64,000 nucleotides of DNA, from NCBI GenBank assembly GCA_026545765.1, contig CM048844.1, positions 52,734,932 through 52,798,931 on the forward strand. The letters are read 5' to 3'. The notes beneath the pieces are model-generated. The model was given only the letters and a program-made list of their open reading frames with translations. It did no database searches and was not told where the DNA came from. Below, piece after piece: positions 32,602-43,479 of this stretch (position 1 is the first letter of the stretch; the number at the start of each line of letters is the position of its first letter). This DNA is from Plantago major (taxonomy: Eukaryota; Streptophyta; Magnoliopsida; Lamiales; Plantaginaceae). A program made the translations under genes and the position numbers.

Positions 32602-34006
32602 ATGTCTTTAAGTGACGCCCCAATTCTCAAGCCAGAGAATTATGAGAAATGGAAGAACAACATGATGCTCCACCTAGAAGCCATCAGTGACGAAATGATC
32701 GACGTGATAAAGAATGGCCCAATAGTTATTCAACAACTCAAGCAGGTCATGGAGGTTTCTAATGGTAGAGACAGAGAACAAAGCGATGGGTCTTCATGCA
32801 TGTATCGTCAACCAAAGGTAGACACGCGGTCAAGTTATTCTGAACCAAAGCCCAGAGAGCTCTGGACATCGGAAGATGCCAAGAGAAATCGACTGGATGT
32901 TCAGGCTCGTAATATCATCATACGTTCTACTCCAGAGCACATACAATGTAAACTGTGGGGGTGAAAAAACGGCGAAAGTGGCCTGGCAACTGATTGAATA
33001 AATCTGTGCCGGCACTGAGAAAACGAAGGAAAATAAGTTCGAAGTTTTGAATCTCAAATTTCAAAACTTTAAACAAGGTCCCACAGAGACTCTTGAAGAA
33101 CTAGATTTCCGGTTTACAACACTTATGAGTGACATGGTTGCACTTGGAGAAAGTAATAGATATACCCAGTCAGAAAAGATTAAGACTATTGTGAGAAGTC
33201 TAAATCATAACTGGGAGCACACAAAGTTTTTCTACTTTAACCAAGGGATGCCAGATATCACTCCAGTGGAACTTTTCTCTCACCTTGCCACTGTTGACTA
33301 TGAGACAACTCAAAGAGAACACACAACTGAAAAGCTGTAGAATGTTGCTCTAGTTGCTCAAGGAACTTCTGAAAAGAAGGAAGGCAAGGAGTTGACTGAG
33401 GATGCTCTTGCTGTAAAGCAAATGAGAAAATATGTCAGTCGGGAAATAGAGAGAAGAAAAGCCAAAGAGAAGCTGAAAAAGCATCTAGGCTCAAACTATC
33501 ACCAGTACAAAAATATGCAAAGCTCGCTGAACAAACCGGCTCAAAAAGCATCTAGTACTGAGGAAGCAGAAATTGGAAACGATATCTGTTTCTATTGTCA
33601 GAAACCTGGTCATTTCAAGAAGGATTGCCCTGCCTTCAACAAACTAAAGACAGGAGACAAGAAAGATAGAAGAAACTTCAAGAGAAGTCAGAGAGCTATG
33701 CTCACTGAAGAAAGGAAAAAGATTCAACTCCAATTGGATGCTCTAGACATTGAGTCTTATTCTGAGGATGAAGACTCAGATGATTCTACACTGCCTTCTC
33801 CAGAAATGTGCGGTGTTTCTCATGAAGTAATTGACTTTGGTCAAAAGAAGAAAGAAGTGTGTGGAATGGCTGAAGAAATCTTTCCAGATATCTCCAACAT
33901 TGAACCTTGTCTAATGGCTGATGAGGTAACACATACTTCCTGTTATACTTATGAAAGTGATGAGGAAGGAATTAAAGATCTGGAACATCTCAGAAGAGAT
34001 CCTTGA
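32602..34006 (+). pseudogene. gag: Copia gag with CCHC zinc knuckle
   Basis: Starts MSLSDAPILKPENYEKWKNN, typical of SIRE-type gag. The frame breaks at about 32964; conserved LKFQNFKQGPTETLEELDFR follows from 33047. One in-frame TAG at 33338 precedes the part with the zinc knuckle CFYCQKPGHFKKDCPAF (about 33587-33637), which binds RNA. After it comes an acidic linker. Gag packages the genomic RNA. Confidence 0.85.
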
Positions 34007-35040
34007 AGAAAAAAAGAATTCTCTTGTAAAGGAAAATTCATAAATACTCAAGATATCTGAGACTGAAAAGTCACATGAAGAAGCATTGGCCAATCTTCAA
34101 AAGAAATGTGAAGATCTTCTTTCTGAGAATGAAGAACTCAAAAAGAAAGAACTATCTTTTCAATCTTATGCCAAAGCTAGTGACACTCTTACTGAAGTAC
34201 AATCTTATTTAAGAGATCCTTCAGAAAAGAGAGGACTTGGGCTGAACACATAGACAGATAGTTCTACCACTCTGAATAAGAGTGATGAAAGAAGAACATT
34301 TGTCCGTGCTCAGCAAGGTGGTTCCCAAACAACCTACAGTATCGGTTAGAAAGCTAAGGTTATTGACAAAGGAAAGGCAGTTGCGACCAAACCTTTGTGG
34401 GAAAAACAAGTCCAAAAGAAATCTGTTGGGAATATTTTTGAAAAGAAACATAACACTGAAAAGTGTAATCACCCACAGTGCTATGTCTCTCAGAAAGGAA
34501 AAATTGCAGGAGCTGACAAATTCTCCTATGTCACGTTTTCTGGAAAGAAAATAGATTACCCATAGACTAGCAAAGCTGCTGAGAAAAGATCTCAGATAGC
34601 ACCAGGTGCTCGGAATTGTATTGGCTATAAAGCCATCGGGAAACAACTTGCTCGTGAGTACAAACAAGAGAAAGAATGATGGTTAAAGGCTAGAATTGCT
34701 CACATCAATTAACAGAAGTGGAAGATGAATCAAGCCACTGAAAATCCGAATGCCAGGGCTAGAAGAAATCTGGCCAGGAAAGCTAAGTTTGCTGAGAAGC
34801 AGACTCAGAAACCTGACATGTATCTGAAAGCACTAAATGGAGCACCAAGGAACACACCAAGGAAGAAAATAGTTCTTATTAACAATGATACTAATCATCT
34901 AACTAGAATTCCTCCTTATGTTCCTGTTAGACAAAAGAATGTTCCTAAGAAATTCATTAAAAAATGGATCCCTACTAGAAGATTCTTTAGTCCAGATGGT
35001 TCCATTGTTGGTATGAGAACCTAATCTCCTGTTCCTGTTT
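34007..35040 (+). pseudogene. gag-protease linker, degenerate
   Basis: Fragments in several frames: a charged coiled-coil-like part, then a segment with SYVTFSGKKIDYP and, in 34725-35024, a basic segment ending RRFFSPDGSIVGMRT. This is the long linker between the zinc knuckle and the protease in SIRE-type elements. Many stops. Confidence 0.55.
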
Positions 35041-35330
35041 TGTGCAAAACACTCCAAAGACTAATCCAAAGTGGCATTTTGATAGTGGATGTGGGAAGCA
35101 TATGACAGGAGCAAAGCAAATCTGATTGACTACAGAAAGTGCAATGATGGACCAATTATCAGGTTTGCTGGAGGAGATGAAAATCCAACCATAGGATTTG
35201 GCAATCTGAAGTTTAGAACCCTTACAATCTCTGAAGTACTACATGTAAAGTGATTGAAATATAATCTCCTAAGCATGAGTCAACTAGTAGACAAAGGGTA
35301 CACTATCAAGATCAAGTCAAAACTATGCAA
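35041..35330 (+). pseudogene. Copia aspartic protease
   Basis: KWHFDSGCGKHMTG carries the D-S-G active-site triad; further on VLHVK and YNLLSMSQLVDKGY are the usual C-terminal landmarks. It would cut the polyprotein. A frameshift near 35100 and a stop near 35252 interrupt it. Confidence 0.8.
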
Positions 35331-36758
35331 AGAGATTGACAATGAGTCAAAGCAGATAGTCTTGGTTGCAAGGCGTAAAGGAAATCTTTATGTTGCTGAT
35401 TGGGCATCCGCCACAACTGAAGAATGTCTCATGGTGAGTCAATCTGGCCACACTGAAGAAAATTGGCTATGGCATAAAAGAATGAGTCACTTGCATTTCA
35501 AAACTCTAAACAAGCTAGCCAAGAAAGAGTTGGTCGTTGGTTTACCCAAAATGGCATATAGAAAAAATGGTATATGCTCAGCTTGCCAAATGGGAAAACA
35601 ATCCAAAACATCTTTCATGTCTAAAACTAAACATTCCTGTGAAAGGCCACTGCAAATGTTACATATGGATCTTTTTGAATCCTCTGTAACTAGTTATGTA
35701 GGAAAGAAGTATGGTCTGGTTGTTGTTGATGATTACTCAAGATTCACTTGAGTTGTCTTTCTCAAACACAAATATGATGCAAGGGTTGAGATACCCAACT
35801 TGCTGAATAAGCTCGAAGTCATAAAAAATGACAAGGTATCTGTAATCAGAATAGACCATGGTACTGAGTTTGTGAACCAGTACATAAAAGAGTTCTGTAC
35901 CTGCAAAGGTATACAACATCAACTATCTTCCGTAAGAACACCACAACAAAATGGTGTTGCTGAAAGGAAGAATAGAACCCTAAAAGAAGCGGCAAGAACA
36001 ATGCTCGCTGACACTGAAATAAGTGAAATCTATTGGGTTGAAGCTATAAACACACCCTGCTACACTCAAAATAGATGTTTGATTAACAACACCATGACAA
36101 AACTCCTTACGAGCTTTTCATTGGTAGACCCCCTAGTATCAAACATCTAAGGGTGTTTGGTTGCAGATGTTTCGTTCTTAACAATGGAAAAGAATACTTG
36201 AGAACATTTCAACCAAAGGCAGATGAAGGAGTATTTCTTGGTTATTCTCTGAATAGCAAAGCCTATAGAATCTACAACAAAAGAACGCAAAAGATTGAGG
36301 AATCTGTTCATGTAGTATTCTATGAAGGAAACAAGAAAGTACTCTTGAATGATGACCTCTCAGATAGGTTCAAAGAACTGATGATTAAAGATTCTGAAAT
36401 AGGATCCTCAAAAGGAAACAATTCTATCATTCAAATAGAGGATGAGTCTGACGATGAAAAGAAACCTATGCTTAGTAACAACCAGATGAGTCTAAGACAT
36501 GATGAAGAATTTCCTATGAGTATTCCGGAAACGGAACAGGTTACTGAGAACCTTCATCATGAAAAGGTATCTGAAAATGAGATTGCTGAAATGCAAGTTC
36601 CAGATATCTCTAACACTGAAAGAGTGTCAGATATCCATGGCATTTCTCATGTGTCAGATATCTCAGATACTCCACAAGTATCCCATCAAGATCATATTGA
36701 TTCGCATTCAAATAAAAATGATATTGATCCTACTAGTTCAAAACCCATTATGAAATGA
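35331..36758 (+). pseudogene. Copia integrase
   Basis: The zinc-binding HHCC region is visible (LWHKRMSHLHF ... CSACQMGKQ). The catalytic D, D and E are in HMDLFE, RIDHGTEF and GVAERKN. A TGA replaces the Trp usually found after YSRFT (35749). A frameshift occurs at about 36150, then FQPKADEGVFLGYS follows. The C-terminal part is acidic and repeats PDIS/SDIS words encoded by AGATATC motifs. Integrase inserts the cDNA. Confidence 0.85.
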
Positions 36759-36782
36759 ATAAGAAATCATCCTGCAAAGGAT

Positions 36783-37980
36783 GTGATTGGTCCCGTAGAC
36801 CAAGGAGTTAGAACTAGAAGAGCAATTGCTGAAAATGCAAATTGTCTCTATGGATGTTTCATCTCAAATATTGAACCAAAAACTATAGAAGAAGCATTAA
36901 AGGATCAAGATTGGATCTCTGCAATGCAAGAAGAGTTGGATCAATTTGAGAGAAACAAAGTCTGGAAACTGGTTCCATTTGTCGACGGAATATCTGTAGT
37001 CGGAACCAAGTGGATTTTCAGAAACAAAATGAATGAGTCTGGTGAAATAACTAAAAACAAAGCTAGGTTGGTTGCCAAGGGATTCACCCAGACTGAAGGA
37101 CTAGATTTTGATGAATCTTATGCACCAGTTGCAAGATTGGATGCAATAAGACTCTTTCTAGCCTTTGCAGCTCATAATGACTTTACAGTTTATCAAATGG
37201 ATGTCAAGAGTGCATTCCTAAATGGTGAACTTGCTGAGGAAGTCTATGTTGAGCAACCACCAGGTTTTGAAGTTCCCTCAGAAAGTAGGATGGTCTATAA
37301 GCTTCAGAAAGCTCTGTATGGACTGAAACAAGCTCCAAGAGCATGGTATGATACATTGGCCAGATACCTACTAGAAAGTGGTTTCAAGAAAGGAAATGTT
37401 GATAAAACACTCTTCACATTGAACCATGATGGGAAACTACTTTTAGTTCAAGTATATGTTGATGACATTATATTTGGATCTAAAGACAAGCAACTTTGTG
37501 AAGACTTTGCTGAACTCATGAAATGTAAATTTGAGATGAGCATGATGGGGGAATTGAATTACTTCCTAGGGCTTCAAGTCAAGCAACTCAAAGATGGAAT
37601 ATTCATTAGTCAAACAAAGTATGCAAAGGACATGCTCAACAAGTTTAATCTAAAGCCTTCTGAAAAGAATGCTAAGATACCTAATAGCATTGGAACCAAA
37701 ATGACCTATACTGAATCTGACAAGAGTGTTGAAGAACACAAGTATAGGAAATTGATTGGGTCTCTACTGTACCTCACTGCAAGTAGACCTGATATTCAAT
37801 ATGCAGTTGGAGTGTATGCTACAAATCCAATGCAATCACACTACAACATTGCTATGAAAATATTGAGGTATGTAAAAGGTACTGTAGAAGTTGGATTGTG
37901 GTATCCAAAAGATAGTGGATTGAGTTTGGTTGGCTATTCAGATGCTGATATGCTGGATCATTGCTTGATAGAAAAAGCAC
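36783..37980 (+). CDS. Copia reverse transcriptase domain
   Basis: A long open stretch with [59 protein letters not shown] and the catalytic YVDD at about 37453-37464. It copies RNA to DNA. This domain is intact; the frame is lost at GYSDAD (about 37945), where RNase H begins. Confidence 0.9.
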
Positions 37981-38398
37981 CTCAAGAACGTGTCAATTTC
38001 TTGGTGCTAGATTGATATCTTGGTTCAGCAAGAAACAAAATTCAATTGGTACATCTACCACAGAGGCTGAATATATTGCTGCTGGGTGTCGTGCTTCACA
38101 GATATTGTGGATACAGCAACAACTCAGAGACTATGTACTCAATGAAGAGAAAACTCCTATTTTCTGTGACAACACAAGTGCTATTGCCATAACTTAGAAT
38201 CCTAAGTTTCATGCAAGAACAAAGCACATTGATGTTAGACACCACTTCATCAGAGACCATGTTGAAAAATGCAATATAGAGATACTCAAGATTGGCACTG
38301 AAGACCAACTTGCAGATATCTTCACTAAGCCACTACAAGAAAGTAGATTCTTAGCCTTAAGACATAGTCTTGGACTAATGGAGCTACCAAAGAACTGA
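37961..38398 (+). pseudogene. Copia RNase H
   Basis: Continues pol in another frame: ISWFSKKQNSIGTSTTEAEY, FCDNTSAIAIT, then a TAG where relatives have Gln or Lys, then HIDVRHHFIRDHV and ADIFTKPLQ. The acidic residues of the Copia RNase H are visible (GYSDAD, TEAEY, CDN). The end TGA at 38396 closes pol. Confidence 0.85.
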
Positions 38399-39175
38399 AA
38401 AAGTTCAGATATCTGAAGAAGATATCATAGTGGAGAAAAGAGAAATCTGGAACGGGTATCCAAAGAAGAGGGATCTGGAACGGGTATCCAGAAACCAAAG
38501 GCTAAAGGGTAAAATGGCTATTTGAAGATTTCTGAGACGGGTACTCAGATATCTAGATCACTCAGTGAGGGGGAACACAAAAGAAAATAGTACAACTATC
38601 TACAGTCAACTACTATCTTGAAATTTGTATTGTTTCTATCTTTGTGTAAAACTGAGAAAAGACAACAAGTATAAGATAGACTCTGATACAAATAGTATTC
38701 TCATTCACCCAGAAACGTGACTCAGATAGCTATTAGCCAAAACTCATTAAAATGGGCACAATTACAATTGTTGATTGTGATCATTGCTGAAGAAGCAATG
38801 GTGACCCTTGATAAAATGGGCGATTGATCTTAACGGCGGAGATTAATTCTCTGTAAAAAGTGAACTGTTGAAATTCCGACATGATCCACTATGCATTTAA
38901 TGCCGAACAAACTTTTACCCACGCCTTACTACAATTCACAGATACGTACATACAAAACCAATTTGTATGTATATGTTTGTTAGAATTACGTTGCTATATA
39001 TATAGGATTTTGGCAAAAGAAATTACTTTCGCCTAATCCGACATTTTGCCTTACACAAGAATAGCAAAAACCATTCTTCAACCTCTGCAAATCTCTGTTA
39101 GTTTTTCTGCAAAGAATCACTAATCTCTCACCCAAATCTCTTTCAATCTTTCAAACACTTGTACTATATAAAGAG
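38399..39175 (+). promoter_or_regulatory. pol-env spacer with internal promoter-like sequence
   Basis: After pol come two GGAACGGGTATCCA-type repeats and more AGATATCT motifs (about 38406 and 38548). A CTATATATATAGG box at 38993-39006 is followed, 170 bp on, by a C/T-rich leader and the env-like ATG at 39176, which looks like an independent promoter with a 5' UTR. A second box, CTATATAAAG, lies directly before the ATG. Confidence 0.5.
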
Positions 39176-41083
39176 ATGGCTCCTAAGCGTTCATCTACCC
39201 AGAAATCCCAATCCTCTACCACTGGTACTGCTGAAAAGCAAGCACCAGAGTTGGTTATAGTGAACAATCGATTGGTAGGAGACTTTAATCCCGATCATTG
39301 GACTTCAAATTACAGGATGATTTGGGGTGGTGCCATGATTGAGGAATACCTCACGGCTGCTGTTGAAAACCAAGCCGATAGGAAACTGATTCTTGACATG
39401 CTTGAAAAGGCACAAATCAAGGGTTTTCTATATGCTCTTCCCAGTGGAATTTCTTCAATGGGTGTGTTAGAATTCTACAATAACTCCAGGATTATATCAT
39501 GTATTTCTGAAGGCACTGCAATAGTGTCTGTAAAGACTAAGGTCCAAGGAAAGGAAATCCTTTTGGACTTAACAACTTTCTGTAAGTTGTTTGATCTTCA
39601 AAATCTTGGAAAGGATTTTGAAATAGACACCAAGGATGAAGATCTCCTTGAAGGTGTAAAAGATCTTTATAGTGGTGTGTGTGACACTGACAAACAAGAT
39701 ACACCCACTGATTTCAAGCTTGCTGACATCAGAACCAGACACCTGTTGGTTCACTGGGATGTGTTGGCATGCATTCTTCACAGATGCTTTGATGGTCTAC
39801 AAGGAGGTGCTGACCAAATAAGCCAAGAACACTGGATGATGATGTTCTTGTTGCAACAACAAGACAAAAGGCTGGAAAACCCTTTCAATTGGGGAAATAC
39901 GCCTTTATGAAGTTTGTGAAGAAGATACATGGCTTTGAGCCTAAAATCGCTAAGGGACTTGCTGAGCCTAAGGCCACAGTGAGCTATGGTCTAAAGATAT
40001 GCTACTTGCTGGAGAAGCTTGGCATTGAGCTCAGAGAGAAGGCTGACATAGCCAACAGTAACCTACTCTACAAATATGAGTATACAAACAGATGAAAAAG
40101 GTTACTGGATCTCAGAAAGGTTCCAAGAAGCGAAAGACTGAAGAGGTATCTAAGGGAAAGGTTGCGACCAATAAGCCCAGAACTTCACGAAAGAAGTCTG
40201 CTGGCAAATCAGAAGACACACCCATTGTGGTTGTCAATTCCCAGATACCTGCCGCCGCTGCAGATGAACTCATCAATGCAGATGAACTCATCAATGCTGT
40301 AAAAGAGGTATCGACTACTGAACAAGTAGACTCAGCAAGAGAAAGTGCTTTCAGAAATGTTAAAACTACTGCCGAAAGCCTTGCTGATGAACTTATCAAT
40401 GCTTCCAAAGAAAGTAGTGATAGATACCAAGCCCTATCTGCAGAAACCGTAGGGATTATGGACCAATCAGTTCCTAATGCTGATGAGAGCTCTGACGATG
40501 AAGATGATGATTTAGTCATCTCTCAAGTCCTAGAGAAATCAAAAAGGGCTAAGGTTACTGAAAAAGTAACTAGTGTAGAGGTATTTGAAGAAGAACCTAC
40601 ACCACGTGGTTCTTTGAACAAGCACCTGTTTCAAAGGTTGCTGAAGAAGCAACTGTGTCCAAGGTCACTGGACAAATTACACCATCAGAACAGGAAAGAC
40701 TGAAGCATATTGAAGATGCTCTGATGAGTGATACACTAGTGTTGGAGGATACTGCCATTGCCTTAACACTCAAAAGTCTGTCTCAAGCAAAATAACCACA
40801 ACAGCCAGATGTGGATACTGCTGAAATGGTACTTGAGTTACAGATACCAGCATCTTTTATTGCTGAAGAAAAACCTGCAAAAGAGCAGGTTCCCCAACTA
40901 AATGAGAGGGATCAAACTGAGGCATCTACTCAGAATGATCAACCAAGGGAGGCAACTGAGTTGCATACTCAGGAAAGGTCTGAAGTACCTGAAACTTCCA
41001 ACAAAGAAGTGGTCCAAGAACAACAAGACCAATGCATGAAAACTTCACAAGTTCCAGAGACCAATCAGCTTGACACTGCTCAG
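39176..41083 (+). pseudogene. env-like gene of the Copia, first part
   Basis: Starts MAPKRSSTQKSQSSTTGTAE. Residues about 45-240 form a folded domain (WGGAMIEEYLTAAVEN, GFLYALPSGISSMGVLEFYN, LVHWDVLACILHRC) resembling the plant transposon proteins found after pol in SIRE-type elements. A one-base gain in the G run at about 39893 shifts the frame to YAFMKFVKKIHGFEP; the next part (40092-40703) is Lys/Ser-rich, then acidic. More shifts occur at about 40600 and a TAA lies near 40793. No signal peptide or membrane segment is visible, so calling it an envelope is only by position. Confidence 0.55.
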
Positions 41084-41974
41084 GTAGCTGAATGGTTTAA
41101 CTCTCTACTTGTGATATTTTGTGTTTATTAATCTTGTTATTTAACAAAAATTTCTTTGTTATAGGCTGATTTAGAAACACAACAACAAGAGGAAGCTGCA
41201 AAGCTTACCTCAGAATCTGAGAAGGAGGCTTCCATAGCCTCACCACTTAAGGAATAGGAGCCTGTCTCACAGGTAGAAAATAGTTCCTAAGATATAACTC
41301 AAATATGTGCTTTATACACTTGACTAATAAGTGTTTGTTTCTAATAGGCTCCAACTGAGAAGAAAAATGAAGAGACTGAAAAGTTTATCTCTTCAGAGAG
41401 GAATCCAGAGACTTCCAAGGTCTCTGAAGAACGAGTATCTGAATCTTCTATAGAGAAGGTATTTCATTCAGATATCTATATTCTTCAAAGAACAAATCTC
41501 TGATCATTTTTCTCAAACTAACACATTCTACTTAACAGGTTCAAAAAGAAGTAGAAGTTGTTGAGGAGTTGCCCACTCAATCCTCACAACATATGGAAAT
41601 TGATGAGGCATCAAGGTCTTGATCACAAGAAAAGATTCCAGAGACTGCACAAGTCTCTGAGAGACAAGTATCTGAGCCTCCAACGGAGGTAATTGACCTC
41701 TCAGATATCTCATTTGTCACTAAAATTTTTCTTGATAAAATTTCGTAAGTGTTATGTTTCTAATCTTAGGTTCAAACAGAAAGAAAGTTTGATGAGGACT
41801 AGACTTCCAAGTCCCCACCTCACAACAAGATATCTGAGGAGCTCCCTACCTCAGTAGTACAAGTCTCTGAGCCTGATGTATTCATTCAGGTAACTCAGAA
41901 ACCTAACTACACAAATACTCAAAACTCAGATATCTACACAAGTTTTGAATCTAACTCAAAACTCTTTCTTTCAG
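41084..41974 (+). pseudogene. array of four small phase-0 exons and five introns (env-like gene)
   Basis: Introns at 41084-41164, 41273-41347, 41459-41538, 41689-41769 and 41890-41974 (75-85 bp, all GTA...AG). Exons at 41165-41272 (108), 41348-41458 (111), 41539-41688 (150) and 41770-41889 (120) are all multiples of three in phase 0. Each begins GCT or GTT; the second to fourth share PETSKVSE-like and VSEP/VSES motifs. Three of the four carry one in-frame stop. Three introns share a CAGATATCT motif. The regular pattern suggests tandem duplication of an exon with its intron. Confidence 0.7.
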
Positions 41975-43087
41975 GCTCAAACAAGTGTGCAAAAGGCTTC
42001 TGCATTCTCAACAGAAGACCTGCTTACATTCTTCAAGAACCACACACTAAAGAAACATCTCAAGTGTTTCAGAAAGTGGCAAAAGCTCAGAAGCTCAGAT
42101 CTGACTGAATTAACAAAGGTGACTGATCACCAATTGAGAAGAGTCAGAGCTTTTGACTTGGAGAATTATGTCCATGCCATGTTCCCAACAGAGCAGTACT
42201 CTTTTGCTACTCTGATGCATAAGGACTTTATCAAAGAAGCTGCACACAAGCTCATAGAAGCTTTTGAGAAGGCAGATGGTCAGACCAGAATGCAGATGGC
42301 CAGACCAGAATGCAGATGGTCAGGCCAGAATGCTGATGGTCAGACCAGAATGCAGAGAAAGAATGCCTCAGTTGCTGAAAAACACACTGAGAGGACATCA
42401 CAAAAATCCCCTCCTCCATCTCCCCAGAAATCTACCCATCCATCTTCCCAACAACAAAAGGACACTACTGAACAAGTAGTTGAGCACTCTGAGGAAACAA
42501 CTCAAAAGATATTGAATACACAAACCAGAGCTGCTCAACTCAAACAACTGTTGGAAGAAGAACAACAGCTCCATCTTCAACTGGATGAAGAGCTAGCTAA
42601 ATCCAGAGATAAGCTTAATCAACTTCAAGATCAATACTTACAAGAAATGGTAGCTTACTCTGAGGTCAAAGAGCTCCAGGATGCTGGAAATGCCATTGCT
42701 AAGGAGCTATATACTGAAGAAGTATCTGAAGAAAAGCATGATGCTAAGGCTGAATCACCATCAAAAGATATACCATCCTCCTCTCTGAAAGGAAAGAAGC
42801 CCATCTCTGAGATGCTTGCTGGACTAGAAAATCTTGAAAATGTCCAAGAGGATGAAGATCACTGGGCTGATGACTCAGATGATGAAGAAGAGAAGAAATT
42901 GGCAGAACACCGCAATGAACACTTAGCGGTTTCTCATTTGAAAAGGAAGCTACTTGCTCCTGAAATATTCAGCATGCTGCCAAATGTCAACTCCAATGAA
43001 TACTTGACCAGATATCAAGTACTGGTCAAATTGAAAAAGGAGTTATTTTCTCAAGATAAAGCTCTTGCATCGATCCCCGCGAAATGA
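41975..43087 (+). CDS. env-like gene, coiled-coil part
   Basis: 370 codons open from the fifth acceptor. The first third has an alpha-helical segment (EDLLTFFKNHTLKKHLKCFR, then a block around NYVHAMFPTEQYSFATLMHK). Residues about 100-125 are encoded by a 20 bp repeat. The region after residue 180 is a long coiled coil (QLKQLLEEEQQLHLQLDEEL). It ends ASIPAK-TGA. Function unknown; probably structural. Confidence 0.5.
   Translation, partial: AQTSVQKASAFSTEDLLTFFKNHTLKKHLKCFRKWQKLRSSDLTELTKVTDHQLRRVRAFDLENYVHAMFPTEQYSFATLMHKDFIKEAAHKLIEAFEKADGQTRMQMARPECRWSGQNADGQTRMQRKNASVAEKHTERTSQKSPPPSPQKSTHPSSQQQKDTTEQVVEHSEETTQKILNTQTRAAQLKQLLEEEQQLHLQLDEELAKSRDKLNQLQDQYLQEMVAYSEVKELQDAGNAIAKELYTEEVSEEKHDAKAESPSKDIPSSSLKGKKPISEMLAGLENLENVQEDEDHWADDSDDEEEKKLAEHRNEHLAVSHLKRKLLAPEIFSMLPNVNSNEYLTRYQVLVKLKKELFSQDKALASIPAK
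42272..42351 (+). repeat. four tandem copies of a 20 bp unit in coding sequence
   Basis: GCAGATGGTCAGACCAGAAT is repeated four times with one or two differences. Since 20 is not a multiple of three, each copy is read in a different frame; four copies in place of one keep the frame (60 bp added). Confidence 0.9.
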
Positions 43088-43479
43088 AGACATTCACTGA
43101 GCTCATCACTCAGAGGACAACCAGTCTGGTCATTGCTCAGAAAGACCTAGGAATGGTTAGGGATGATGACCAAAACTTGGCTGCAAAAGCTTTTGAAGAA
43201 GCTAGCCATGCTGCTGGAAAAGCAGATGCCATTCAAGGCCTATTGGCAGAGCTCACTGATAAGGAAAATGGACTTATCAAACAAAATCAGGAGCTTAAAG
43301 CTGAACTTCAGAAGTTGGTCACTGCCTATAACTGCTTACAAGGGCATTTTAAGTCTCTCTCAGAATCCTTTATGAAGCTTAGTCAGCCAACAATGACTAA
43401 GGGGGAAGGATTGTACAAATCTGGACCTCAAAGTGAGGGGGAATGGGAAGAAGGAGAAGGATATAAGAAGAAATGCTGA
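43084..43479 (+). CDS. env-like block, second coiled-coil frame
   Basis: Overlaps the stop of the previous frame as ATGA. Encodes MKTFTELITQRTTSLVIAQK and a helical, Glu/Lys-rich protein ending KKKC-stop. Likely the continuation of the same protein after a frame change rather than a separate gene. Confidence 0.4.
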   Translation: MKTFTELITQRTTSLVIAQKDLGMVRDDDQNLAAKAFEEASHAAGKADAIQGLLAELTDKENGLIKQNQELKAELQKLVTAYNCLQGHFKSLSESFMKLSQPTMTKGEGLYKSGPQSEGEWEEGEGYKKKC

